The notes: generated from the letters alone by a model not told the origin. DNA of 64,000 nt from Megascapheus bottae (GCA_024803745.1 JANJXV010000013.1:11516501-11580500), one strand, 5' to 3'; counted from the stretch's first letter, positions 24,340 through 35,364 are shown. Made by a program: numbers and translations.

Positions 24340-25136
24340 AATTCTAACAAGTGAATTCTAAAAAGTGAACATAAGAAAAACAAAAACATTTGCATACCAG
24401 AGTATAGAAATGTTCATAGCACCTTTGTTTTCAATAGTAAAAAACTAAAAACCACTTCCAACATCCACCCTTATAGGAAAATGGATAAACAAATTGTCAT
24501 ATTCAAGCAGTGGAATACTTCTCAATAAAAGGATATAAAATACTGACATACCCAACAGCATGACCTACAAATATGCCAAGTGACAAAAACATGTTATATA
24601 AAAAGGCTATATCATGTTCTTTGTGTAAAGTTCTCAAATTGATAAGTGGCTGACTTTTGCATTAAGTTGTAGAACAAGGAAAATGAACTTATGGGCGAGA
24701 AGTGATTGCCTGGGACTGGGAAGATGGTAATTCATGAGAAAGGACATAGGAGAACATTTCTAGGAGATTTAATATTCTGTATCTGAACAGAAACTGGATT
24801 GTATGGATTGCCTCTGAAAGAATTCATAGAGTGATTCAAGATTGCTACATTTCACTGAATGTGAGTCTTCCAAAGAAAAAGAGAATAATAAACAGAGAGT
24901 ACTACAGTTAAGCATATGCATGATGGAGTAACAGGAATAAGTATAATGACATCTGCAACTTTATCGAGATTCATCGAGGTTACAGATAAACAGAAGGGAG
25001 ATAACTGAGAAGATAAATAACAAAGCAAATATATAGTAAAATGTTCACTGTGGGTATGTGGGTATCCACTATAGAATTCATTCAATTCTTCTGTATGTTC
25101 AGAAATTTTCAAGATCTTGAGATCAATTATAAATAA
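24340..25136 (+). mobile_element. Old L1 3' region
   Basis: GAAATGTTCATAGCACCTTT, ATGGATAAACAAATTGTCAT and GATTGCCTGGGACTGGGAAG are ordered L1M landmarks. The end near 25090 (ATTCTTCTGTATGTTCAGAA) is typical of the L1M tail. Confidence 0.78.
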
Positions 25137-25147
25137 GCCAATAAAAG

Positions 25148-25350
25148 GGCTGGGAGTTTGGCCTAGTGGTAGAGTGCTTACCTAGCATGAACGAAGACCC
25201 GGGTTCGATTCCTCGGTACCACATACATAGAAAAAAGCTGGAAGTGGTGCTGAGGCTCAAGTGATAGAGTGCCAAGCCTTGAAAAAGTTCAAGGACAGTG
25301 CTCAGGCCTTGAGCCCAAGCCCAAGACTGGCAAAAAAAAAAAAAAAAAGG
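25148..25350 (+). mobile_element. IDL-Geo-type SINE with target-site duplication
   Basis: A near-consensus copy with A tail, flanked by CAATAAAAG (25139-25147 and 25351-25359). Confidence 0.88.
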
Positions 25351-25618
25351 CAATAAAAGTATTGCCTAGTGGTAAACGCTAAAAGAAAAATAAAATAGTA
25401 TGGTAGAGAAATGGCATTTTCCAACTTTTGATACAATACTACTTTGTCAGTGAAAGATTGCAAATATGTATTCCACTTATATATGTAAGCAACAAACATT
25501 TTATGTTAATAATTAACAGATGAGTACTATTGAATATATTAGAATATATAAGCCAAGAAAATTAAGATGATGATGTAATAAACAGCAAAGGAAAATGACT
25601 TTTAGACATAAGGAGGAT

Positions 25619-25830
25619 CAGGTGTGATAGCTCATGCCTGTAATCCCAACTACATGGGAATCAGAGGAAGCAGGATCATAATCTGAGGCTAGCCTAGGCA
25701 AAAGTGTGAGTCCCCATCTGAAAAATAAACTAAAGAAAAAAAGGCTGAGGGCATGGCTTAAGTGGTGTAGTGCCTGCCAAGCAAGCACAAGGCTTTGAGT
25801 TCAAACCTCAATATGCAGCACCCCCCTCCA
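25619..25830 (+). mobile_element. Older B1/ID composite SINE
   Basis: GTGATAGCTCATGCCTGTAA, GAGGCTAGCCTAGGCAAAAG, then an ID monomer (GTGCCTGCCAAGCAAGCACA). Confidence 0.72.
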
Positions 25831-26131
25831 AAAAAAGATGTAAGAGACATTAGCAATTAAGGAAATATGAGGATGCACTTGGATTCTAATTTGAAAAAAA
25901 ATCATAATTATGAAACCAAGTTATAAAATAGCCTGTGTTTTTATTAAAGAATTTATTAACATAGATTTTTACATCATATTACAAATGACGTGTTTAACAA
26001 AGAAGTATTCAAGAAGGGAATCTCTATATACAATCACTGGCACTTAGATTTTAGAACATAATTAAAATGAGGCTGAGGTTTTAGATACATATTAATCTAT
26101 GTAATAAAACATTATGTCTATAGAGTTATAA

Positions 26132-26327
26132 TATTTTTTTTTTTGGCAGTCCTGGGCTTGAGCTCTGGGCCTGAACTTGTCCTTGGACTTTCTCAAGGCT
26201 AGAGCTCTACCACTTGAGCCACAACACCGCTTCTGGCTTTTTTCCATGTACGTGGTACCGAGGAATTGAACCTGGGTCTTCATGCATGCCAGGCAAGCAC
26301 TCTACCACTAGGCCAAACCCCCGGCCC
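26132..26327 (-). mobile_element. IDL-Geo-type SINE with target-site duplication
   Basis: A complete reversed copy flanked by TAGAGTTATAA (about 26120-26130 and 26328-26338). Confidence 0.88.
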
Positions 26328-26384
26328 TAGAGTTATAAATTTTTATGTCAATGTAACTGTATTTATATTTCTAATACCATGTCC

Positions 26385-26640
26385 ATAGCATTGTGTATGC
26401 AAATATTGAGTCACTGCTCTTGTACTGTTTGGATCTAATAGCCACATATTAAAGATACCATGTGCCTTTTGTTCCTTTGGTCTTGACTTATCTCACTCAA
26501 CATGATTTGCTCTTGAGTTATCCACTTCCCTGTGAATGCCATTATTTTATCTTGTCAGTTGTACATATATACCACATTTTTTGTATCTATTCATCTGCAG
26601 TAGGGCATCTGGATTGTTTCCATCGCTTGGCAAAATAGCC
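26385..26640 (-). mobile_element. L1 fragment
   Basis: GACTTATCTCACTCAACATG through GGGCATCTGGATTGTTTCCA is the reverse complement of the L1 3' UTR region. Confidence 0.78.
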
Positions 26641-26664
26641 GTTTTTAAAAATGAGTTTCTAAAT

Positions 26665-26950
26665 ACTTAATGATGTAAAGAAAAAAATTTAAGGTATAAT
26701 AATAATATAATCATTAAAACATATATTTCAGAGATAGTGACTGAAATTTATGGAATAGGATGTTATGACATTGTTATTCACTTAAAACAATCTACTGGGA
26801 CAAAGGAAGCAATAGAGATAGAGATAAATTAAGATTAATGATGGTTCCTAATTATTAAAGCTGAGTTTATAGGGTGTGTTATACTATTTTTCCCAGTTTT
26901 GCATATGCTTAAAATTTTCCATACTAAAAATCTAATTAAAAAGAAACAGA
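26665..26950 (+). mobile_element. L1M 3' tail
   Basis: GTTTATAGGGTGTGTTATAC and AAAATTTTCCATACTAAAAA match the L1M 3' terminus. Confidence 0.6.
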
Positions 26951-26959
26951 AGAGAAAAT

Positions 26960-27145
26960 GATAGCTCTGTAGTCTCTATCTTATCATCTGTTTCTCATTT
27001 GTTTTGGGTCTGTTTCCTCCAACTAGAAAATTAAGTCCAAGAAGACATAGATTTTTATCTGTGTTGTTTACTATTGTGTTTCCAGTATTTAGAACATTGT
27101 CTGCTATAGTATAGAACTTGAGTAAATGTTGTTGGATAAATCAAA
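26960..27145 (+). mobile_element. L2 3' end
   Basis: AACTAGAAAATTAAGTCCAA, GTGTTTCCAGTATTTAGAAC and AGTAAATGTTGTTGGATAAA follow the L2 3' consensus in order. Confidence 0.65.
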
Positions 27146-27694
27146 GCATCAAAAGCCATTTATACCATAATTATCTCCTGTACTATATCATTCTCTTTCT
27201 CTTAAATTTCATAATTATATTTCTAATCACATACCGGATATCTTCCTTTAAGTGTCCCATAAACATTTCAAATTCTCCATGTTCAAAGTTAAGAGTATTA
27301 TCTTATCCTTCAGATCTGCCCTGCACTCACTAATCAAAGAGCTGGAATAGTTACACTAATATTAAATCTACTTTTTCAAATTCCATCTACTGCTATGTTC
27401 AAGCTAGAAATCTTTTTCAAGAATGACCTTTTCTTTATTCTCGCTGGATTAATTTTTACTCAATCTTAAAGAATCAAAGTAGAATCATTTACTCTAGGAA
27501 GTCTTCACTAACATCCTTCCTTATTATTGAAAGCTAAGCTAAGTAAGGGCTTTTCCAAATTGGTGTTCCTGTAGTATCTTGTGAATAATTATTCCCATAC
27601 CTTAGAATGAAATAACAGCCAGTTTGTTACATGTCCATCTTAAATCTTACTATTTGGAACCCATCATATACTGCCTTACTCTAATTTGTTGTAT
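27146..27694. other. Unassigned intron
   Basis: Nothing recognised. Confidence 0.45.
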
Positions 27695-27880
27695 ATTGTA
27701 TATACATTTGTTTGTTTGAAATAGGAAAGGGAAGAGGGCAAAACAAGATGAGGGGAAGAGTGGGGAGGGAAATAGGGATAAAAACATGAGAAGAAGTATC
27801 AATGTTTGTGAAGTAATGTACCTTCTATCTGGAAAATATAACTGTAACCCTCTATTAATTACAATAAAAAAAGTTACTCT
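27695..27880 (+). mobile_element. L1 3' UTR end
   Basis: A G-rich stretch (GAGTGGGGAGGGAAATAGGG) leads to GTACCTTCTATCTGG and ends ATTACAATAAAAAA. It is the same subfamily tail as 58040-58258 and the reverse of 33788. Confidence 0.7.
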
Positions 27881-28080
27881 AATTTGTACTGAACACACAA
27901 ATGTGAAATCATCTTTGATGTTTCTCCTCTGTATCTAATTGGTCAGTAAATTCCCCTTACAAATGAACAAACTCAAAGAAATGACCAAGAACTGCTTTGG
28001 AAGCAGATGGGTAGGTGGAACCAAAAATAAGATTAACCAATTGTAAACAGCTTCCTAGAGGTAAAAATTTTAAATTATGA

Positions 28081-28190
28081 AAAAAGAAAAGGGGTATCAA
28101 TGTAGGAGAAGTAATGCACCCACTACCTGTTGAATATAACTGTAACCTTACTGTACACTACCCCGACAATAAGATAAAATAAAAAAGAAG
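28081..28190 (+). mobile_element. L1 3' UTR end
   Basis: GGGGTATCAATGTAGGAGAA and TGCACCCACTACCTGTTGAA match the same tail family, ending in an A-rich run. Confidence 0.6.
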
Positions 28191-28464
28191 CCCCCCATTG
28201 GAAAGTTAGAGAAAAGATCATCTGAAATTATAATAAAACAATTGATTTCAACAAATAATTTTGCATTATGTAGCAGGATCCTGCTAAGCATTCATTGGAC
28301 AAATAAGACAAAAGTGTTCAGTTGCCCACCAAACACACAATGCACTCATGGCATGTCTAGCACTGTTCAGGGTACTGAGCTCAAATGGAACAAAAACACA
28401 AATTTCAATGAGAGAGACATCACAAACAAGAGAAAATCGGCTAAGAAGGTGACATTTGAATAAA

Positions 28465-28469
<5 letters not shown>

Positions 28470-28547
<78 letters not shown>

Positions 28548-28618
28548 GGTGTGGGGGGAAGAGAGAGAGAGGGAGAGCGAGAGAGAGAGGGGGGAGGGTG
28601 GGAGAGGGGGAGAGAAGG
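28470..28618. repeat. Compound (GT)n-(GA)n-(GGGA) tract
   Basis: GT units to about 28503, GA units to about 28544, then GA/GGGA-rich DNA to 28618. It gives long false frames on both strands. Confidence 0.95.
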
Positions 28619-28639
28619 TGCTCTATGGAAGACAGTACT

Positions 28640-29100
28640 AGGCACAAAGAACAGAAAGTACAAAGGTACTGAGACAGGAAGGCATGGTATGTTTGAAGGT
28701 CTAAGAGAAATCAGGGTTGGGAAGATTGAAGAAAAGGAATAGGAGATTAAGTTAGCAAGATGGTGCATCCAGACTATGCAGGGTCTGGTAAGTTACATAA
28801 AGGACTCCGTTTTCTTGTTCTGACAGTGGAAGTACTGGAAGGTTATAAAAAGAGAGACTTGAATGACTGCTCTGTAAGAATACATTTCAGGGGAAGAGAA
28901 AAGGAAGCATGGGGAAGCTACTGTACCAATCCAGGCAAGAGAAGTCAGTGTTCTGAAGCAGCATGATGGCTGCATGGATGTTGAAAAGTAGTTCAGTTCT
29001 GAAGGACAAGCTGCCATATGAGGGGTGAGAGACAGAGGACTACGGGATTACTTCAAAGTTTTGGGTGTAAGCAACTGGAGTTGCCATCTTATCAAAGCAT
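28640..29100 (-). mobile_element. L2 ORF2/3' remnant
   Basis: ACAAAGGTACTGAGACAGGA, AAGCTACTGTACCAATCCAG and TTCAAAGTTTTGGGTGTAAG are reversed L2 landmarks in order from the 3' end into the RT. No frame is open for more than a few dozen codons. Confidence 0.75.
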
Positions 29101-29269
29101 AGGTGATAATAAACTAGTCAGCTAGAGGCTGGGTAGGACATGGTATGAAAGCTATGGAGAGGATGAGGGTGGTGAGCAAGAACTCGGCTGTGCAGGCTTT
29201 CAGAAACACAAGAAATCTAGACCAGATCCCTAAGAATAACGGGAGGATTAGAAGAGATTTTTTTTTCTT

Positions 29270-29490
29270 TTAAAGCATGAATATAATAGATCAGAGTTTA
29301 TGATTTTAAAAGATTATTTTGGCTATTTCATAGTAAAGAGGAACAAAATCAAGTCTGGTCTATTGCAATGGTCTAGGCCAGAAATGCTCATGTTGATTAG
29401 GATTCCAGAAGCGGAAAGGAAGAGAAGTAAGCAGATGTGAGCCATAGATAGTGACAAGAACTGAAGGGATTTGTGATGGATTTGCTACAA
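29270..29490 (-). mobile_element. Second L2 remnant
   Basis: TTTTAAAAGATTATTTTGGC and TATTGCAATGGTCTAGGCCA repeat landmarks already passed at 28910-28960, so this is a separate or duplicated L2 piece. Confidence 0.55.
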
Positions 29491-29510
29491 TAATGGCAAA
29501 GAGGGTAAAG

Positions 29511-29750
29511 CGGCTGGGTGCTGGTGGCTCACAACTATAATCCTAGCTACTCAGGAGGCTGAGACCTGAGGATCAAAGTTCAAAGCCAGCCTGGGCACAA
29601 AAGGACCTAAGACTCTTACCTTCAAATTAGCTTCTAGGAAACAGGGAGTGGGTCTTGTCTAAAGAGTAGGGCGGTAGCCTTGAGTTGAAGACCTCAGGGA
29701 CAGCTCCCAGGCTGATTTTAAGCCCCATGGCCCACCAGGGGGGAAAAAAA
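29511..29750 (+). mobile_element. B1-Geo-type SINE
   Basis: GGCTGGGTGCTGGTGGCTCA, TACTCAGGAGGCTGAGACCT, GGGCGGTAGCCTTGAGTTGA. Confidence 0.85.
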
Positions 29751-29751
29751 A

Positions 29752-29895
29752 AAGTCTGTGATACTCTTATCTCTAATAAACTACTCAGAAAAATCCCAAG
29801 TGGCACTGTAGCTCAAGCTATAGAGCATCAGCCTTGAGCAAAAGAAGCTCAAGGGCAGTGCCTAGGCCAAGTTTAAGCCCGGGACAGGCACCCTC
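29752..29895 (+). mobile_element. Partial second B1-Geo-type SINE in tandem
   Basis: It begins in the linker (GATACTCTTATCTCTAATAA) and carries a Geo monomer (AGCTCAAGCTATAGAGCATC). It lies directly after the previous copy. Confidence 0.75.
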
Positions 29896-29909
29896 CCCCT
29901 CTCAAAAAA

Positions 29910-30600
29910 AGGCAAGAGTGAAAGGCCACTCTTTGGTTTCTCTAAAGAGGATCCAATTGGTATCGAGCTAGGAACACTAGATCAAGTAACTATATTAATA
30001 GTGTGTGTCTACTTATATACATGTACATTATTTATAATTATGTTTAGGGAAAAAGTTGGAGTGAAATCCAAAGTAAGGAATTAGAGGCACTTTGATGGAG
30101 ACCAAAACTACAGGCATGACAGAGGTGGCCTAAGAGTCATCCCATACATAGCTGTCTCCTGAAGCCATGTTTCAAAGCCATGAAAATATCAACACAAGCC
30201 AGAGAAAAAATAAAAGGAGCCAGAAAAGGATTGGGTAAAAGATATGAAGAAAACCAAGAGAAGCTCAAAAAAATTTAAAAAGGAAGATATTATCAATAGT
30301 CAAATGCTGCTAGCAAAGCCAAACAAAATAGAGTCTAATATGTCTCCTGGAGCTTATTGGTATACAGCTCTGGTAAGATGTACAACAAGTTTAAATAGAG
30401 CAGAGGTTAGGGGCAGAGCGTGGATGGGTATTGGTTCATGAGAAGCTGGAGGTGAGGAACTGGAGATGACAACATTGGCTGAGAGAGGAAAGCTGGGCAA
30501 CAGGGGTGATGAGGTAAAGCGCAGCAGAGAGACTGTGCAGAGGTGACGGGACAGGCTTCGTAAGGGAAGCTACAGAAGGCTACAAATGGCAGGTGGGACA
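29910..30600 (-). mobile_element. L2 ORF2 remnant
   Basis: AGTCATCCCATACATAGCTG, AGTCAAATGCTGCTAGCAAA and ACTGGAGATGACAACATTGG follow the reversed RT domain of L2 upstream of the previous pieces. SINEs at 29511-29895 separate them. Confidence 0.62.
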
Positions 30601-30639
30601 ACTATCTCATTTTAACATGCAAGATGAAGAAAACCACAC

Positions 30640-30760
30640 TGTGGATTCGGTTTATCTGTTCAATGGGTTTTCAGTGTACTCCTACTATGTGCCAGATATA
30701 ACGCTAGGAGGAGAGAGCTGGGTGGGCAAACACAGACCTGAGCTTAGAGTCCAACAGAGC
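30640..30760 (+). mobile_element. Possible MIR or L2 end
   Basis: CTCCTACTATGTGCCAGATA followed by a diverged CTAGGAGGAGAGAGCTGG resembles the 'tactatgtgccag' core shared by MIR/L2-type ends. Confidence 0.4.
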
Positions 30761-30907
30761 ACAGATGTCACTCTTGTAATCCCGTTAGCAAATGTATAAA
30801 TAAATTAAGTCTTCTGAAGAAAGGCACACTATTTCAGAAAAGAATGAGGACTTCTGAGACACAATGACTAGCTGATATCTCAGAGAGGTAAGGAGGTTAA
30901 AGAAAGA

Positions 30908-31132
30908 ACTGCTGCCAGTGCGGTGGCTCACACCTGTAATCCTAGCTACTCAGGAGGCTGAGATCTGAGGATCTAGGTTCAAAGCCAGCCTGGACACTAC
31001 AAAGCCATGAGACTCTTACCTCCAATTAATCTCTAGAGAAGTGGTTATGGCTCAAGGGGTAGGGCAGTAGTCTTGAGCTAAAGAGCTCAGGGACAGCGCC
31101 CAGGTCCAGAGTTCAAGCCCCATAACCCACAA
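30908..31132 (+). mobile_element. B1-Geo-type SINE with (AAAG)n tail
   Basis: CAGTGCGGTGGCTCACACCT, TCTGAGGATCTAGGTTCAAA, then the Geo monomer. Confidence 0.82.
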
Positions 31133-31142
31133 AAAAAAGAAA

Positions 31143-31190
<48 letters not shown>

Positions 31191-31205
31191 AAAGAGAAAG
31201 AAAGA
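31130..31205. repeat. (AAAG)n microsatellite
   Basis: About 17 units on the tail of the SINE at 30908. Confidence 0.95.
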
Positions 31206-31440
31206 TTCCAGTTAGAAGAAATGTTCCAGTGCATGTGGGAGCCATGGAAGCAGAAAGTATGCTGCTGCCTGAAGGAAGGGAAAGGTAAGAACCAGTGGAG
31301 AGATGGCGTGAGATGATGCAGAGGATGACTGGAGAAGATTAGTAGACCCTATCAGATTATGGTCCTAATCTTTATCTTGTGGATGTAGCAAACAGTGGTA
31401 GTCCTATTTGGAAAGACAGGGGCAAAAAAATCAATAATGA

Positions 31441-32345
31441 AATCCTATGTGCCAATCAGAGATTCAATGTGATATGACAAATAGTAAGATGCTACCTCAA
31501 AAATTTAAGAGGGTCAGGAGTGTGGCTTAGTGGTAGAATTCTCCCCTAGCATGCACAAAACCCTGGGATTGATTCCTTGGTACCACATACACAGAAAAAG
31601 CCAGAAGCGGTGCTATGGCTCAAGTGGCAAAGCACTAGCCTTGAGCAAAAAGTGACCAAGGACAGTGTCCAGGCCCTGAGTTCAAGCCCCAGAACTGGCA
31701 AAAAATAAAAAGAAATCATGTAATGAAGAGATTTACATCAACCTAGACTAATGGCCAGCATCAAGAAAACAAATGATAAAAGTTGATGAGGATTAGGGGA
31801 AAGGTTCCTTATACATTGCTAGTGGGAATGCACACAAGTGCAACCACTATAGAAATTAGTATGGAAATTCTTTAAAAAACTGAAAACAGAGCCAATAATA
31901 TAGCCCCTGGGTAGTTAAACTTGAAGAACTCTAAACTAGAATATGATAGAAGTAGCTGAATAGCCATGTCTTGTAGAACTTCTCCCTATCGTCAGGTATG
32001 GGATCAATCTAGGTGTCCATCAATGGATGAATGGATTATACAATGGAGTGTTATTCAGCCATAAAGAAGCCATATCATTTGTTGGAAGATAAATGGAAGT
32101 GCAGATCAATGTCAGAAAAATAATGAGAATCAGAAAGACAAATACTCCATGTACTCTCAGATGAAAAATCTAGATTAAAAAAAAGACATGAAGATAGAAG
32201 GGCAACTATTTGGAAAGAAGAAAGGAAGAGGATAATGTGAGCAAGAGGATGAGACTATGAACACATTAGAGTTAAGTATGAAAATGTCATAATGCAACTC
32301 ATTCTACACAAATGATAAAATGGCCATAACAAGATTTAAATCACA
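31441..32345 (+). mobile_element. L1 3' region (split by a SINE at 31509-31711)
   Basis: TACATTGCTAGTGGGAATGC, GGTGTCCATCAATGGATGAA and GTGTTATTCAGCCATAAAGA are L1 landmarks in order, followed by a purine-rich 3' UTR. Confidence 0.85.
31509..31711 (+). mobile_element. IDL-Geo-type SINE inside an L1
   Basis: AGGAGTGTGGCTTAGTGGTA and CAAGTGGCAAAGCACTAGCC with an A-rich tail. It interrupts the L1 3' region. Confidence 0.82.
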
Positions 32346-32369
32346 ACACAAAAAAGAACTTAAGTCACA

Positions 32370-32606
32370 TTTTTTTTTTTTTGTCAGTCATGGGGCTTGA
32401 ACTCTGAACCTGGGTGCTATCCCTGAGTTCTTTAGCTCAAGGCTATAGCCCTACCCCTCAAGCCACAGTGCCACTTATAGTTTTGTGGTGGTTTACTGGA
32501 GATAAGTCTCTAGGACTTTAGTGCCCAGGCTGGCTTTGAATTGTGATCCTCAGATCTCAGCTTCCTCAGTAGCTAGGATTACAGGCATGAACCACTGCAC
32601 CTGGCT
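32370..32606 (-). mobile_element. B1-Geo-type SINE
   Basis: CATGGGGCTTGAACTCTGAA, CAAGCCACAGTGCCACTTAT, GTAGCTAGGATTACAGGCAT, reversed. Confidence 0.83.
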
Positions 32607-32701
32607 TTAAATCACAATACCTTTTTGCTAATATTAGATATAGTTTTAGAAAGAGCTGTATTAAAGAGAATGGAATTTTAGAGAAATAAAACTACATGTA
32701 A

Positions 32702-32878
32702 TTTTTTTTTCTTGCCAGTTGTGAGGCTTGAACTCAGGGCCTGAGCACTGTCCTTGGACCTTTCTCAAGATTAGAGCTCTACCACTTGAGCCACAGTGCC
32801 ACTTCCAGTTTGTTTTTTTCCTATGTATGTGGTACCAAGGAATCAAACCTCTACCACTAGGCCAAACTCCCGGCTCCC
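32702..32878 (-). mobile_element. IDL-Geo-type SINE
   Basis: A reversed copy with a short deletion in the left monomer (the bases between CAAACCTC and TACCACTAGG are missing). Confidence 0.82.
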
Positions 32879-32908
32879 CATCCATGTAATTTTAATAAGG
32901 TTAAAAAC

Positions 32909-33062
32909 AATTTTTTTTTTTGGTGGTCCTGGGGCTTGAATTTAGAGTCTGGGGCACACTGTCCCTGAGCTTTTTTGCTCTTAGCCAGCATTCTACCACT
33001 TCAGCCACAGTTCCACCTCCAGTTTTTTTGGTAATTAATTGGTGATAAAAATCTCGGTGATA
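32909..33062 (-). mobile_element. B1-Geo-type SINE, right arm (split)
   Basis: A reversed Geo monomer and linker (CCTGGGGCTTGAATTTAGAG, AATTAATTGGTGATAAAAAT). A plus-strand SINE interrupts it, and the B1-like arm resumes at 33686. Confidence 0.78.
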
Positions 33063-33086
33063 GGGCCGGGAGTTTGGCCTAGTGGT
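33063..33086 (+). mobile_element. IDL-Geo-type SINE, first part (split by the solo LTR)
   Basis: GGCCGGGAGTTTGGCCTAGT then GGT. The solo LTR follows and the SINE resumes at 33445. Confidence 0.82.
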
Positions 33087-33444
33087 TGCTGGGGGCCGAG
33101 TAACGCCATGTCTAACTTTGAGCTATATTGTCGGTAATTACTTTCGGCTGAGAGGCAAGGCAACAAGCAAGTGTTACTGCTTTGAGGAAGGGGCAATAAG
33201 GCCAGGCGCACGGGACCAGGAGCACGGGCGAGGCGCAAGAATTGATTAGCATTGGTTAGAGCTATAGTGAGAGTAAACATGTGGACCTCCCTGCCCTGCC
33301 CACGTTTGTGCTGATAGGCTCCTGCACCCAATATTAGGAGGACTTCCCGAATAAAGAGAGATTCCTGCCTTGATGAACCTGCCTGAAGCGTCTGTTTGTG
33401 CTCGGGAGAAGGAGGGCTGGGGGCAGGGACAGAAGACCCTGACA
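33087..33444 (+). mobile_element. Solo LTR inserted in a SINE
   Basis: A 358-bp insert starts TGCTGGGGGCCGAG, ends CCCTGACA and has an AATAAA at 33350-33355. It is flanked by GTGGT direct repeats (33082-33086 and 33445-33449; 6 bp if the shared A counts). It cleanly splits an IDL-Geo-type SINE. The sequence is unrelated to the LTRs of the provirus at 35.4 kb. The TG...CA ends and GGGGGCCGAG opening suggest an ERV2/IAP-like LTR, but I cannot name the family. Confidence 0.83.
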
Positions 33445-33625
33445 GTGGTAGAGTGGCTTGCCTAGCATGCTCGAAGACCCGGGTTCAATTCCTCGGTACC
33501 ACATATATAGAAAAAAGCTGGAAGTGGTGCTGAGGCTCAAGTGGTAGAGCTCTAGCCTTGAGAAAGCCCAAGGACAGTGCTCAGACCCTGAGCTCAAGCC
33601 CGGGACTGGCAAAAACAAAAAACAA
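33445..33625 (+). mobile_element. IDL-Geo-type SINE, second part
   Basis: It resumes with GTGGTAGAGTGGCTTGCC and runs through the right monomer to an A-rich tail. A repeated AAAAATCTYGGTGATA flanks the whole insertion (about 33045-33060 and 33686-33701), inside a reversed B1-Geo-type SINE. Confidence 0.82.
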
Positions 33626-33685
33626 ACAAATGAGAAGCCCTGAATTCTAACTCCAGTACTGCCAAAATAAAATAAAAATTAAAAA

Positions 33686-33787
33686 AAAAATCTTGGTGAT
33701 AAAAATTGGTGATTGGTAAATTATTGGTGATAAAAATTCTCCTGCATAGTTGGCTTTGAATTGTCCTCAAATCTCAGCCTCCTGAGT
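33686..33787 (-). mobile_element. B1-Geo-type SINE, left arm (split)
   Basis: ATAGTTGGCTTTGAATTGTC and CTCAGCCTCCTGAGTA, cut at the right by a reversed L1 3' end. Confidence 0.72.
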
Positions 33788-34462
33788 ATTTTTTTATAAT
33801 TTTTTATTGTAATTAATAAAAGGGTTACATGATATTTGCCAGATGGAAGGTGCATTAATTCACATACATTGATACCCTTTCACATGTCTTGGTACCCATC
33901 ACCCTCCCCCCCCACCACCCACCCCCCATCTTGGTTTTCCCCCCTTCCCTATCAAATTTCAAATAACCAAATGCAAATAAATTCAATATATCAGATAACA
34001 AAGTGAGATACTGTAACAATATGAGACACCCAAGAGACAGCAAAGGAGATGAAAGATAACATAGTACATTAAGGACAACAATCATTCATTATATGGCTTT
34101 TGTTTCAGTATCCTGGAGGTCCTTTCAATTAGCTTCATACTATATGGCCTTATATATCAAGGTTTTGCTCTATTGCAGATCTCTGCTAGTAGAACCCAAG
34201 GTTTCTACTGGTTATGACAAATGAGGGAAACCATTGAGCCTAAGTTCCTTTGAGTCTGGCTTACTTCACTTAATATGATTTTTTCTAAGTCTTTCCATTT
34301 CCTAACAAATGGGTCGATGTCATTTTTTCTGACAGCAGCATAGAATTCCATTGTGTACAAATACCACAACTTGTTGATCCACTCATCAACTGAGGGACAT
34401 CTAGGTTGGTTCCATATCTTTAGGGTTGTAGAAACTGTTAAAAGAATTCAGCTCATCTTCCT
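33788..34462 (-). mobile_element. L1 3' UTR and upstream region
   Basis: It starts with TTTTTTATAATTTTTTATTG (reversed poly-A end), has the C-rich complement of the purine tract near 33900, and ends with reversed landmarks (ATTCCATTGTGTACAAATAC, ATCTAGGTTGGTTCCATATC). It cuts into a B1-Geo-type SINE at its left edge. Confidence 0.82.
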
Positions 34463-34866
34463 ATAGAAATTTCCACACCTTTTTGTTACTACTGAAAAAT
34501 GAGTCCATAGACCAATTTCAGCAGCCCAATTAAATGATGGAAAACGTGGTTTTTTAAAATAGCTTATAAAATAAAAATTCTGTCAAGAAATTTCACATTC
34601 TACAACATTTCGAATTTGCCTGGGTTTCAAAGCACCGATTTCCCACAAAAACACATGAATGTTAAGAAAATATACCTTTTTTTTTTTTTTTTAAAAAGCC
34701 CTACAACTGAAGCATGCAAGATACATAAATACTTGGTAATACCAGAAGATATCTGGAATGTAAGTTTAGAAGAAAAATATTCACCATTTTATATTTCTAA
34801 ATACAACTCTTCACAGTATATGTATAGCCTCCTTATATAGTGCTAATATAGTGCTAGAAGGTGTTT
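34463..34866. other. Unassigned intron
   Basis: AT-rich with an A/T run near 34680. Nothing recognised. Confidence 0.45.
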
Positions 34867-35056
34867 CTTTTTTTTCCTCCAGTCTTGGGTTTGAATTCGG
34901 CCTGGGCACTGTCCCTGGGCTTCTTTTGCTCAAGGCTAGCACCCTAACCACGTGAGCCACAGTGTCACTTCTGTCCTTTTCTGTCTACGTGGTACTGAGC
35001 CCAGGGCTTCATGCATGCTAGGCAAGCACTCCACCACTAAGCCATATTGCTGAACC
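34867..35056 (-). mobile_element. IDL-Geo-type SINE
   Basis: A reversed and diverged copy: CTTGGGTTTGAATTCGGCCT and AGGCAAGCACTCCACCACTA. Confidence 0.75.
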
Positions 35057-35279
35057 AAGTGCTTCATTCTTTATGCTAAAGCTTTTATTTAATATCCACT
35101 TCAGAATAGAGGAAGAACAAAACAGAAGTAAATAAAAGTTTTGAAGGTAGCTGTTTTGTTATTTACTTGCGTGTGGATGTGTCTCCCAAACCTTATTGGG
35201 TTAGCTCTACCAGTCTTGATGACTGCTGGAAGAATTAGACAAGAAAATCTACACTAGATACTATGTTAGAAGTGAACTA

Positions 35280-35364
35280 TACAACATTGTGTGTGTGTGG
35301 GGGGGATGGGAGTGAGGGGAAAAACTGGGAGAAAATGAGGGAGGGGGTGACACTGTTCAAAATC
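35280..35364 (+). mobile_element. L1 3' UTR, part left of the provirus
   Basis: GGGGGGATGGGAGTGAGG...GTGACACTGTTCAAAAT is the G-rich part of the L1 tail. The missing end lies beyond the provirus at 38713. Confidence 0.7.

Noticed and set aside
28367..28768. 133-codon Ser/Leu/Thr-His frame on the minus strand
   Set aside because: It reads through the GT-GA compound microsatellite.
33035..33331. 98-codon minus-strand frame
   Set aside because: It lies across the solo LTR and SINE and has no retroviral or host homology.
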